Positions 52,981 to 63,714 of a stretch of 64,000 nt of DNA are shown here, piece after piece. The notes beneath the pieces were generated by a model that saw only the letters and a program-made list of their open reading frames with translations, made no database searches and was not told the origin of the DNA. Where the stretch lies: positions 28,387,356 through 28,451,355 of the forward strand of contig OX463815.1 in assembly GCA_949825045.1 (NCBI GenBank), in the 5' to 3' direction. The position numbers and the translations under genes are program-made. Source of the DNA: Argyresthia goedartella. Taxonomy: Eukaryota; Arthropoda; Insecta; Lepidoptera; Argyresthiidae. Each line of letters starts with the position of its first letter. Positions within the stretch are counted from its first letter, which is position 1.

Positions 52981-54071
52981 GCAGTGTTTCGCCTGTAAGC
53001 GTTATATAGATGCGGTTTGTATATACCTACATTTATTCCTGGTGGCCACAGTGTAACGTTTACCAGTTTGTCAAACGATTCTTTGGATACTGTGAGTTTG
53101 AAGGCATTGTTGTCTATTCCTTCTCTCTCAGGGAGCAGTTCAACATTTAGTGATGACTCACCCGATTCTTTTATGTACTCCGAGATCTCGTTAGGGGTGA
53201 CCGTCCTGTCGAACCCCGATACATAGACATGTAGTGTGGGTGTAGCTACCTTCAGTTTCATCGCAGCTGGGTTGGTGGATGTGCCGACTAGATTTTTCTT
53301 TCTTCTTCTCCGGGTGACTACCGTAAAACCTTCTTCGGGTGATTGTTCCTGTTTTTGTGCTGCTGTGGCTGGTTTAACAGCCATGGCTGCATATGAGTTG
53401 GTTAGCTGCTTTGTACTAACCGTCGGTATGTGCAGTGCAGTTTTTGGAGGGAGATTCTCCTTTGTTGGGCATGTCTTTTCGGTTATACTATCTGTGCTTG
53501 TAAGGTTTACATTTTGGGTCTCTGTCAGATTGAGTCCAGTAGGGCCACTGTTGGCGATGTCTTGCTCAAAAATTAACGCAGGATTTTTTATTTTGAAGGC
53601 GGAGGGTATTTCTCGTTGTCCACGTAACGATTTCAGTTCACTTCTTACTTCTTCTAGCTGCTCGTGATTGACACAGGTTCTCTGTATTTGCTCGAAGTTT
53701 GATTTAAGTAAGACGATATCTTTAAGTAGTCTCGTCACATCGACATGGTCAAAGGTCACGGGGGGTAGTCTGGTGAGCTCGCGTGCTACGTACACCGGGA
53801 CGGCTGAAGGGTCGGCATCCTTTATCAGGCTAACTATGTCCTCCATGTCACGCTGGTTTTTTTGATCAGCTCTTCTATTAACCATCCGCTTGTCTGTGGG
53901 GACGGTTTCGTAGAGGATCGTTTTGGCGCGCACTATTTCCGCGGTCGTAAAATGTTGTTTGCAGATCAGAACAATGCTCTCCTGGTCCATAACTTTTATT
54001 TTATCTGCCACGAATGATAGCAGTTCATTAATAACCACGTTACACGCGTTACATTTCGAGTTGGTCGACAT
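52944..54071 (-). CDS. LINE I ORF1 protein
   Basis: 375 codons, complete, from MSTNSKCNACNVVINELL. The start has CNAC...CKQH Cys/His spacing, suggestive of a zinc-binding or helical N-domain. A coiled-coil-like middle follows ('VTRLLKDIVLLKSNFEQI', 'EQLEEVRSELKSLR'), then a Ser/Thr-rich linker and basic 'VVTRRRRKKNLVG'. The C-terminal domain ('TPTLHVYVSGFDRTVTPNEI', then 'DNNAFKLTVSKESFDKLV') has the beta-alpha feel of an RRM-like or CTD fold. Presumed role: RNA-binding partner of ORF2. Unusually intact compared with its neighbours. Confidence 0.75.
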   Translation of the reverse strand: MSTNSKCNACNVVINELLSFVADKIKVMDQESIVLICKQHFTTAEIVRAKTILYETVPTDKRMVNRRADQKNQRDMEDIVSLIKDADPSAVPVYVARELTRLPPVTFDHVDVTRLLKDIVLLKSNFEQIQRTCVNHEQLEEVRSELKSLRGQREIPSAFKIKNPALIFEQDIANSGPTGLNLTETQNVNLTSTDSITEKTCPTKENLPPKTALHIPTVSTKQLTNSYAAMAVKPATAAQKQEQSPEEGFTVVTRRRRKKNLVGTSTNPAAMKLKVATPTLHVYVSGFDRTVTPNEISEYIKESGESSLNVELLPEREGIDNNAFKLTVSKESFDKLVNVTLWPPGINVGIYKPHLYNAYRRNTAEHTKKPIHKRA

Positions 54072-54109
54072 TTTAACGGAACGCGACGTTATGCTTGCGC
54101 GGTTAGACG

Positions 54110-54165
54110 CTCATTGATACCGGAAGTGGATAGAACCATTTATATCCACTTCCGGTTTCAATGAG
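54110..54165. repeat. Hairpin at the 5' side of LINE I
   Basis: ctcattgataccggaagtgg at 54110-54129 pairs with ccacttccggtttcaatgag at 54146-54165, with further ata/tat pairing towards the loop and about two mismatches. It lies just upstream of the ORF1 start at 54071. Confidence 0.8.
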
Positions 54166-54269
54166 AAACTTATTTACGTAAATAAAATCAAATATGATTC
54201 AAATAAGCAATCATTCATCGCAAATGACAAACAACTAACCACAAAATTCAATACCCGCACTGAAACTTA

Positions 54270-56950
54270 ACGCTAAGCTAAACGCTTAACAATCTATGCA
54301 AACGTAATAATGAACGTAAAATTATTATTTGCGGTGACTTTAATGTTAATCTCATGGTACAAGATACAGAAACGAGAAAGCTTTTAAGTCTCTTACAAAC
54401 TTACAACCTGAAGCATTTTATAAAGGAACCTACTCGAATAACTTATCATAATTCAACATGTATTGATAATATTATATCCAATACAACGCTAACACAGGTA
54501 AATGTTCTCGAAATTGGCTTATCGGATCATAACCTACATTGTACGGTTATGGAACGACCACGAAAAAGAAATAAAAGTTCTTATACAATGGTAAGAAATC
54601 TAAAGCCGGAAAACCTTGAATACCTAAAAAACCATTTGCTCTTGGTTTCTTGGGAAGGTGTGTACAACGCTATAGATTGTGATAAAGGGTTCGATATATT
54701 TCATAATACCTTGACTAGAGCTTTTGACACCTACTGCCCTGAAATAAAGGTGAAGTGTGATGATGGTGGTAAAAGTAGACTTGGGTGGCTCACACCAGGT
54801 ATTAAAAAGTCATGCGAAACCAAAAGGGAGATGTTTATTTGTCTGAAGTGCTCAAATTGTTTAATTTTAAAACTGCGGTATAAACTGTATCGCTCTATTC
54901 TGGGTCGAGTTATTTCTTTTGCAAAGAGATCCTACAATGAACTGAAGATACTTTATTCACACGACAAAGTAAAGTCAACATGGGACTTAATAAATACCAA
55001 TATCAAGGGTAAACGCAGGAAGGATTTCACCAGTTACGTTGGTCTGACTGACGGTACAGACATAGTGGAGGCAGACTGCGAAGCTCCTGATGTATTTAAC
55101 AACTTTTTCACAAGTATCGTAGGCGATATAGCTAACATTCCTGAAACTAAAATAGACTTACCACATCTAAGCCCCGATACGATGTTTGTCAGACCGATAA
55201 GTCTAGAAGAGTTACATAAAGAGTTAAATCCTTAAAAAACAAAAAAACATGTGGATATGACAGTATTCCCTCGGGTGTCTTAAAGCACATATTGCAAGCT
55301 ATCGCCGTGCCACTGCTGTTCTTACTAAATAGATCATTTACGGAGGGAATCTTCCCACAAAAATTAAAAAAGGCCCACGTAAGACCGATTCACAAAAAGG
55401 ATGCTAAATTAGATGTCAACAACTACCAACCTATATCTTTGTTGCCGACCTTATCAAAGGAGTTTGAAAAGGCCATGGCAAACCTTTCTCACACTAAAAA
55501 AAAACTTGGCTAAAGAGCAATTCGGGTTTCAACATGGAGTATACACAGCTGACGCTATATTTGACATGACGGATTTCGTTGCGGAGGCTCTAAACGGTAA
55601 AAAAAATGTAATGACGGTTCTCCTCGATCTTTCAAAAGCATTCGATTATGACAATCATGGTATCCTATTATCCATTATGGATAGATATGGGATCAGGGGG
55701 GTTGTGGGTAAATGGTTTGCATCATACCTTAAAGAAAGAGGACAGAGTGTCCTCCTTCCAATCTTGAACCAATCAAGGACTCTTATAAATACGGAATCTA
55801 AAACTACAACAATACTTAAGGGCGTCCCACAAGGTAGCATACTGGGGCCCATTCTCTTCCTTCTGTACGTCAATCATCTTCCAAACCTGATAGACGACAA
55901 GGTAATAATGTTCGCAGATGACGTCTCCGTCTTTTTCAAATTCCAGCGAGGTGAAGGGACTAACTTAGCAGATCGTATATCGCAATCAATCAATATTGTT
56001 ATAAACTGGTTTAAAAAACTTGACCTAAATATCTTAATAAAACGAATGTCTTGTATTTTAGGAATTACAACACCCCGGATGTTGCTCTAGAAATTAATTT
56101 CGATGGTAAAAATTGCTGTACAGTATCAAATGCTAAATTCTTGGGGATCTATTGTGACGAAAATATGAACTGGAAGAAACATGTAGAGTGTCTGGAAAGT
56201 AAGCTAAGCAGCTTCTGTGATGCCTAGCAGCTATTTCAACTTCAAGAGCCACTATGCAAGCTTACTACGCCTTTTTTCAGTCTAGGGTGCTCTATGGTTT
56301 AGCAATATGGGGGAACTGCGTAGAAATTAAAAATATATTCATCCTACAAAAAAGGTGTGTGCGGATCATCGACGGACTCAAGTCAAGCAGGGAATAGTGT
56401 AGAGAATCTTTTGTCAAACTGAATATTCCTACTATTACTGCCCTGTACATACTTGAGCTTTGCAAATTGGTGAGGCGTCACCCGTCAAAGTTTCCTCTAA
56501 GACCTATGGGAGTCAGCGTTCGGTTAAATGAAAGGTACCAATACAATCTAGAGGAGCCAACCTGCCGGACTGTCGCGTACTCGCGGTGCGCGAGGATGGT
56601 AGCCATAAAAGTGTATAATAAGCTTCCTGACGAAATAAAATCACTTCCTACACCTAGACTTATTAATAAACTCAGACAGAAACTTATAAAAATTTGCCCC
56701 TATGACCTAAATGAATTCTTTAAACATAAATTTTAATATTATTTATCTGTATTGTTGTAAATTATGATCCAATGTTGTATTATTATTTATGTACAAATGA
56801 CATTTAGTAAAACTAACTTATATATGGATGTAAATATATCTTAATCATAATATTGCTACGCCCTAAGGGTAAAATAACATTGATACTACTGTACTTATTT
56901 AAGACCTTATGTAACATGTTTTTTATTGCAATAAATATATTGAATTGAAA
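54270..56950 (+). mobile_element. LINE J (CR1/Jockey-like), 5'-truncated
   Basis: Starts within the endonuclease ('KIIICGDFNVNLMVQ') and runs to a 3' UTR ending aataaatatattgaattgaa, a short (attga)n-like tail. Confidence 0.85.
54290..56736 (+). pseudogene. LINE J ORF2
   Basis: The endonuclease end ('FIKEPTRITYHNSTCIDNII', 'LEIGLSDHNLHCTV', SDH intact) and linker are in 54354-55235. The reverse transcriptase continues after a stop near 55235 with 'IFPQKLKKAHVRPIHKK', then a frameshift at about 55480. The next frame holds 'VLLDLSKAFDYDNHGILL', 'LKGVPQGSILGPILFLLYVN' and 'VIMFADDVSVFFKF' (FADD). The thumb and C-terminus appear in further frames, ending 'VYNKLPDEIKSLPTPRL' and 'YDLNEFFKHKF' at 56736. 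At least four breaks. Confidence 0.87.
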
Positions 56951-57094
56951 TATCTTTCCGGTAATGTCGGGAGAGTCCAGTTCAGTTCACAGATGAACAA
57001 AAAAACAAAATAGCTAAATAATTCCTAGAGTGGGTACTTTTAATTCTTAAAAACCCGTATTTTTTATTATTTTTTATTAAGCGGCAGTAGAACC

Positions 57095-57238
57095 CTCTGT
57101 GAAAATTTCAGCTCTCCATTTTTCGGTTGATCCGTTAGAGCCCGGTGACAGACGGACAGACGGACAGACGGACGGGCAGCGGAGGCTTAGTAATAGGGTC
57201 CCGTTTGGCACCCTCCGGGTACGGAACCTCAAAAAATA
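57095..57238 (+). repeat. Dispersed moth-type repeat
   Basis: gaaaatttcagctctccatt, then gtgacagacggacagacgg tandem units (57139-57175), then cttagtaatagggtcccg and gggtacggaacctc. The 22360-22437 block is a partial relative. I recall this ending as ubiquitous in lepidopteran genomes. Confidence 0.65.
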
Positions 57239-59240
57239 TCGCACTCTCAATCAGAGCCCTACCTTAAATGAGTTTGTATCATGTTGATACTCGTATACGT
57301 TCTGCTGTGAGACTTATAAAATAATCTCATATCATCTCATGTATCTCATTTATAAAATATTTAATACTCATTGTAGAAGATACTAAGGCCGACTTGCACC
57401 GGACTTTTGGCAGCCGGTGTACAGTATAAACACAACTTAAATACATTACGACTATCTTAAGTAAGTTGGAAACTTGCCGTGCTTGACTACCTAACTTGAC
57501 CGTGTTCTGTTGTTGTCTTTATTACTGTATTTAGCGCCTGTAGTCTGGTGATCGCCCTAAGTTTTAAAAGATTCTTCAGTGAATAAAAATCGAGCATTTT
57601 TGCACCCTGGTAAAATAGCCTACACTAACGGCCAGGATTACTTCTAGCGCACTACACCGTTCCTCATAGGTAAGTTTCCTTTAAACAAGAGCTCAATATT
57701 TTTACAACGGGAGTAGTGTCTTTTTGGGTTAGATGGCAATAGCGGGCATTGACTCCTGTCTACCACTGTATGCCCATGATTGGGTTAGCGATACTTAATA
57801 ATTGCGTGAAAAGTTCGAAACTACTGTCGTTTAGCTTATCAAGTTATCATATTAGCGGTCGCCGATCGTTACCATGGATACTATGGAAGAGTCGGTTCGC
57901 AGTAGCAGTCGGGTCGACGACCGCTATCGCAATGATAATGAGTGTACACATATATAAATTAATTGATTGTTCTATAGATTAAACAAGAGCTCAGTATTTT
58001 TACAACGGAATCAAGATACGCACGACTAGCCCCAAATGAAATTGTGTGTCGAATCTTATCGCTTCAGCCAAGGCCATTGATGGAGATCGTAAATTGGAGG
58101 GCGCTGAACAGAATGTGGGGGAGACGTTATCTGGTAACCTCACGCGTGCGGATTTTTGATGGCATTTTCTTGCGAATAAACATAAATTAGATGTAGGTTA
58201 GTGTCTGAGCGAAAAACTTTTCACCCAGCCAAAGCGTAGTTTGGATTAAAATTATCATTTTACAAAAGCGATTTTATTAGGTACCTAACTTTTGATTGAA
58301 TTTAAGAACTCTACTACCCCAACCCTTAAATGACATTTATTGACATATAGGTTGCAGTAATTTGATTTCAACGAAATGGGTAGGGAGTTCTTTAACGAGT
58401 ATTTAACTTATGATGTCAACAGTAGTGGTAAATACGAACTAGGCAATAAAACAACCAAATATAATTTAATAAATAATTAATAAACAAAGCCCTTGTTAAT
58501 GCCATCGTGGATACAATACTTTTGAACTTAACAGATTTGGCTACCGTGGAAAAAAGGAAATAACAAAATTTAAAAATAAAATAAAAGAACACGCCAAAAA
58601 AGTGTGACAAAAGAAGCTGTGGAACAACAACTACAATATTAAGGAAACGTTGTAGATATTGCTATTTTTTCTATGGGTGGAAAAGCATTCTAATATGACA
58701 CTATCCGACCTGTGGAAGTACTCACATGTTAGTTACTGCGATGGAAATGCGAATTGTATAGAAGTTCCGTCCAAAATAGCCGATCCAAGAACGAATTCTA
58801 TAGAATTTGCGTCACTAAGAGTTTTCATTGAGGACTTCTATAATAGCATTCGCTGACCGCGATAGTTTTAAGCGATTTTCGAGATAAAATTTTCGTGTCG
58901 AAGTTTCAATAAACTTATAGACATACTGCTGCTACGACATCTTTGTATAGGAATCAATAAATGGGGATCTACCTAAGACCAACGGCATGAACATAAACTG
59001 ATAGATACTGCTACTGGATGCATGATTTCAGGATTGATATCCCGATGTGCAGTGTCAGTTTGATTTGGCTTGGGCAGATGCGCGGCACTAGAATTGACAC
59101 TCGTGACATCTCACAGCATATCTCATTACACCGTCAACCCACAAAGCGATCTCATTACCAGCCTTTCACTTTACACTTCCTGTCTATTCGTGTGCAATCT
59201 GTAGTGAGCAAATCTGTTAATCTCGTTTGGAGGGTAGTTT
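57239..59240. other. Non-coding stretch with a 30-bp direct repeat
   Basis: No convincing gene. ttaaacaagagctcaatatt followed by tttacaacgg occurs at 57681-57710 and 57979-58008 (one difference), bracketing 268 bases. Short frames elsewhere show no family motif. Confidence 0.5.
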
Positions 59241-59362
59241 AAGAGCACGTGGCGCCACGTGGCGGGAAATCGAACTAATCTTGCCGCCCTGCGTTTAGGC
59301 GGGAAGCGCGCGTGCGCCACGCTGATAACGCCAAGGAACGCCATTCATTCCCGCGCTTTTGT
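59241..59362. promoter_or_regulatory. CpG-rich E-box palindrome and E2F-like site cluster
   Basis: cacgtggcgccacgtg (59246-59261) is a perfect 16-bp palindrome with two CACGTG E-boxes. It is followed by ggcgggaaat (59261-59270), ggcgggaagcgcgcg (59298-59312) and ttcccgcgcttt (59348-59359), each fitting the E2F pattern TTTSSCGC or a close variant. CpG density is higher than in the surroundings. It could be the promoter of a gene outside the elements; none was identified. Confidence 0.45.
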
Positions 59363-60499
59363 TGCAAACAATAACTTATTTATTTATGATATTTGGCTAC
59401 AATTCAACCTGCCACCCTATGCGCTAAGCGAACTTAAGTCGACGTCTGTACACATTCAGAATTGGAGTTCATCTGTTTTTGTGCTTGAAGAAACAGGCGC
59501 TTCTTCTTGTCAACTCGTGCAAAACTTAGATTGTGCAAATCTTACTTACATATATTTTAGTTGGCCCAGACAGGTGCAAAGATCATATTGTTTGTTTAGC
59601 AGGTAGTAGTAGTAGGTAGTAGGTCTGTGTTAGGTCGGTAGTTTCAATGTAATAACGTTTTGGCATCCATATCGATTGGTAGAATCAGGATCAGATAATC
59701 ATTATTGTGTAGGTTCCTTTACAATGGTTGTTTCACGAGGACTTCGCTGCTCTGCGAATTTAAGTTAATTTAAGTTTCATTATGTGGACACGCGCAAAAA
59801 TCGTGGCGTGTCCAGATGACATAATAAGTGATACTAACTCCGAGTTTCACCAACTGGACACATGTGTGTCCAGTCTCTTGTGTCGAGTTGGTGAAGAACC
59901 CCCTAAATTAAGTCAAGTCATATCAATTATGAAATTTAAAGTTTCAGTCAAACTTGCAATCAGCCTCGAATTCATTTCAATGGTTTTGCCTATCCACCAT
60001 ATAGTCTACAATTTCCGTTGTTTTAATAAATTAGCAATATTTGTCCATTCGATCAAGTCTGCTAAATATCCTTTGTTTGATTCAAGCGCTCGCACATTAC
60101 GCAAAGCCGTCATCTCATCACCTCGCATTACTTGCTGACTGTTGACTTCAGAGGAACAAAAGGCTCACTGACTAATAAACATTAATACGGCATTAGTCGT
60201 AAGGGCTCCACACGCCGGCGACGCCTTGTTTGCCAAACTGCCCTAATCCGATATTTGTATGTTAGGGTGGCCGTGAAGTGTGGGAAGGTTGGGACGAAAC
60301 GGGTTTTTTTAGGCAATCAGGTGCAGAACTATCTACTTTATCCTCGTACTAGGTATGTGTTAGAGTATGATAAAAAAGCATGACTCAATTTCAAGCATGC
60401 AAGCCTTTTCCATTATTGAAAAAGCCAAAAGGGTTTTTAACATGACCATACAATAAAACAAGAACTATTTTCCAGCAAACCGTAAATGTAAAGGTCTAG
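59363..60499. other. No gene assigned; nested palindrome
   Basis: A 118-codon frame (59782-60138) has no recognisable domain. Near 59847-59894, ttcaccaact pairs with agttggtgaa, with ggacacatgtgtgtcc between them, itself nearly palindromic. Confidence 0.45.
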
Positions 60500-60753
60500 T
60501 ATTTAATCGCACATCAAATATACTGATTTGCACAGCAAAAAACGATCAACAAAAACACTTTATGTTTTAAATATTTTATGTGTAGGTACTTAAGTTTATG
60601 TTTTAAGTATTTTTGTTCTTACATATTCAACCTACCACGAAGGATAAAGGGGGCTTCGCTTCACTCACCCCCTTTACCCTTCACCTAAGCTACCGCAGCA
60701 TTTTACCCTGATATTTGCTGTGCAAATCAGTATTTCTGATGTGCAGTTAAATA
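60500..60753. mobile_element. MITE, complete, about 40-bp terminal inverted repeats
   Basis: The left end tatttaatcgcacatcaaat and following atactgatttgcacagcaaa pair with the right end tgctgtgcaaatcagtattt ctgatgtgcagttaaata. The interior shares 'tatgttttaagtatttttgtt' and 'cacctaagctaccgcag' with the copy at 2117-2300. No coding capacity. Confidence 0.8.
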
Positions 60754-61880
60754 TTTCCCAATGTTAAGAGTCAAAATCTGACTTCTGTTACTTCACTTAG
60801 ATACCAAAGGTGATAGGTTTGCAACCTTTTTGATTACGCGCCCCCTTTAAACACTGTGCGAAAATACCACGCCCCTTTTGTACGTGAAGTTAAAAACCTA
60901 TAATTTTATTAGTAAGAAGGGCCCAAATGGTGTGTTATGAGAGTCTCGCGCTCCCCCCAATTGGGAACCTGTGCTCTAGATGCCGAAGTTTTATTTCCTC
61001 ACTAGACAGTCCACGACAACAGCACAGAACCGCTGGTCACCTTACAGTATTGCACAGAGCAGCTCAGTCCACAGCTCCCGAGAAGAAATCCCTTTCCCAC
61101 GGGCTTTAGCCAAACATATGTAAAGCGTATGATGGATGACGCGCCACCGCGCACGAGAGGGAGTAAGCCGTTTAAATGACGATCGCCCTAATACTTACTT
61201 CTCGCTGGTCACCAAACGGGGGTGTTTAAAATACATTTCATAAAGTAACGTACACCGCCCATTCGGAAGTGAAAAGTGAACGAGTTGAAACGACACACGA
61301 CGGAGTTATTGCCGTTTTTATTGTTCGTGTCACGTTACACGATTTAATTTTACAATGGGAGATGCTCAGTCATGTATGCGGCATACGAGGGTGCAAAACT
61401 TTCTTGAATATGCTCCTGAAACAGTTGAGGTACTGGCGGGGTTCTACCGGAGCTTAGGTGCTGCGAAGACGGGCGGGGGCGGAGGGGTGAGACGGGGAGG
61501 GGGGGCGGGTTGGAAGGCTTCAAAGTTTTCCCATTACGCAGCTCCCAGACATTAACAGCTCCCTCGGGTTCATTAAAATTTGTCAGTTTGTCGCACAAGC
61601 CCAACTTCCAAATGGATGTGGAAACTTGTCTAAGTGAAACTCGGATGACGTAAAAACTTGGGCGGATTTGAGTCGCGCCAGTTTTTTCGGGCCCATCAAT
61701 TTCGCAGCCCGTCAGGAAGATTATTCGCGCTCGCAAATCCGGAAAAAAGAGTAATTTAAGTTTTCGCGCGACTCCCACGAGAGTTATGATCTTTGTTTGA
61801 AAGTTTGATTAATTTGGGAATTTCTCGTTGCCGCGTGTCTCACCTGCTACAGATTAGTCTAGTCTTGTATAAGTACTGCT
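60754..61880. other. Non-coding; G-rich tract
   Basis: No convincing gene. 61469-61511 has several runs of three or more G (gggcgggggcggagggg ... ggggagggggggcggg), a G-quadruplex-type pattern. A minus-strand frame (61350-61778) is proline-rich because it reads this tract. Confidence 0.45.
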
Positions 61881-62094
61881 CAGGTTAACATAAACATGAA
61901 CATTTACATACAGGCACATACATTGCTTCTGGCCTCACTCTAGGATAACCTGTGTCGTGGGAACCAGAAACAGGGACGTCACACACATATAAACATCCAA
62001 GACCTGGGTTTTTTTTACCCCCAGCCGGGGATAGAACCCGGGACCTCTCGCATGGTAGGCAGAGCCACAACTGCTGCGCCACAGAGGTCGTCTT
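61880..62094 (-). mobile_element. tRNA-derived SINE
   Basis: Read on the minus strand: a box-A-like TGGCGCAGCAGTTGTGG and, about 30 bases on, a box-B-like GGTTCTATCCC with a preceding 'gaggtcccg'. A tRNA-unrelated body follows ('ggttatcctagagtgaggcc') and then an AT-rich tail. Spacing and boxes fit an RNA polymerase III promoter, but box B departs from consensus at one position and no full tRNA fold is expected. No target duplication was checked. Confidence 0.65.
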
Positions 62095-63714
62095 AATAGT
62101 GGCCCTTCATTTAAACTAGCGGTAGATATTATCAGATTTATTTATTTACGAGCTAACCTCCCAAACTTCGTACCTCCTTACAGTCATTGATGAATTAGTT
62201 GTTGTCTATTGCGGAAGATGGTGGAGATCCAAACCTAATTTATTTATAAAATATTTTCTGCATATTTTTTTGTGAATTTTTCCGATATTTTAATAGTTAT
62301 CATTAAAATCGGTTCAGCCGTTCTTGAATTATAAGTGGTGTAACTAACCCGACTTTGTTGATAATTTTAGATTTGAGTTACATACTTACCTATTGTTGTA
62401 ATGTTTATTTGGTTTATCCCGAGAGATCATGTTATCCTACGTTACGTCTAAGTAAGAAGTACTACCTCAGGATTTCAGGAACTCCATGATAAAATGCTTA
62501 GCGCTTTAATAACCTTAAAAGGAAAAAAGAAACCCTTGGAGCATCACTGCGTTGTCTGTCTGTCTGTCTGTCATGCCCCTTTTTCTCAGAAACGCGTAGA
62601 GATTTTAAGTTGAAATTAATTTCAACTAGTGGCCCTGTGGGCAGTAGACCTCGCTAACAGGGGGGACTGTGAACCAATGTATAAGTAAGTATTTTAAATT
62701 CAATCAAAATCAAGTAGTAAAGTAGCCTCACCAATGACTTTGTAAGTAGTTTACAAAGTTATTGGTGAGGCTACTTTACGATTTAAAATACAATCTATTG
62801 ACTCTTCACGAAAATAGTTATAGTCTATTTCATTCACTCTCATGGTCTATATAGATCCTCTTTACTAATCCGTCTCCTACTTCGAGGAGTCCAAACTTGG
62901 TATTTTTTGGAAATATTTATTGGATTTTTAGAAATCAGGCGGCCAAAAGGTAATGGTGAAGTATATTTTTAGAACCGGCTCATGAAGCCCTTTAATTTGA
63001 TACACCACACGATAGGTTTCAGAAAAATTAAAAAAAACCCATACAACAAATTAATGACGTCATAACTCGCCCCATAAGGGGCGAATGAAATTGAAATGAG
63101 AAACCTTTATTAGTTTGCTGTACCATCAATAAATCTGTCCCAAATCTTTTCATTTTAAGCTCATTAAAATGACGGTTACGTTTAATCCTAATTACAGCTA
63201 TGAGATGGTTAGTTAAGTTAAACTTGTGCAATCAGCTAGCCACCCCTGTTCTCGTGACCATGCTACACCCTTTACGACGGAGGGTGCTAAACGACCCCCG
63301 GTAATAGGTTATTTTGGAGGGTGTCGCTGCATCTCGCGAGAAGTCACTCTTGATAGTTTAGCTTCTACTGGTTTAATTGATGTAATTGTGATTGAATTAC
63401 TGCTAAAAAGTTATTTTGTGTTTTTTTTGTGAGTTAATAATACTAATAATAATAATACATTGGTTGGACACTATTTACTCACATTTATCTAGCGCCAAAC
63501 TAGGATGCCCTGTAAAGTTAGACTGTGCCATATTCTTTCCACCGTTATGGAGTTTCCATGCAGCAGGAAGTCGCTGAATGTATGGCGGATCGTACGCAAC
63601 TATAATACGCAGTCTAAGCACACATAGTTCCATTCTCACAAGTCATCAAGTTCAGAATATACACTTGGATTCTTAGGCTGCAAGAAGTTTGGATATCTCA
63701 CCGTAAGAAAGTCA
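62095..63714. other. Non-coding stretch
   Basis: AT-rich, no convincing gene. It contains the hairpin at 62717-62778 and a (ctgt)n run near 62551-62570. Confidence 0.5.
62717..62778. repeat. Near-perfect hairpin, 29-bp arms, 4-base loop
   Basis: gtaaagtagcctcaccaatg (then actttgtaa) at 62717-62745 pairs with its reverse complement at 62750-62778 with a single mismatch. Confidence 0.9.

Larger units (their letters stand above)
51008..54110 (-). mobile_element. LINE I, intact ORF1 and truncated ORF2
   Basis: Minus strand. The 5' region near 54110-54165 carries a hairpin. ORF1 is 54071-52944, and ORF2 begins in the overlap and is cut inside reverse transcriptase at 51008 by the end of LINE H. 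Clade not settled; not Loa, and no RNase H is visible. Confidence 0.8.

Noticed and set aside
59259..59606. 115-codon frame after the E-box palindrome
   Set aside because: No domain, and it starts inside the palindrome from a non-ATG codon; likely chance.
59782..60138. 118-codon ATG frame
   Set aside because: No recognisable motif, and it runs through the nested palindrome; insufficient support for a gene.
61350..61778. 142-codon proline-rich minus-strand frame
   Set aside because: Its proline content comes from reading the G-rich tract; no domain seen.
61990..62094. Functional tRNA gene
   Set aside because: Box A and B are present, but the sequence continues into a SINE body and box B is off-consensus; no intact cloverleaf was evident.
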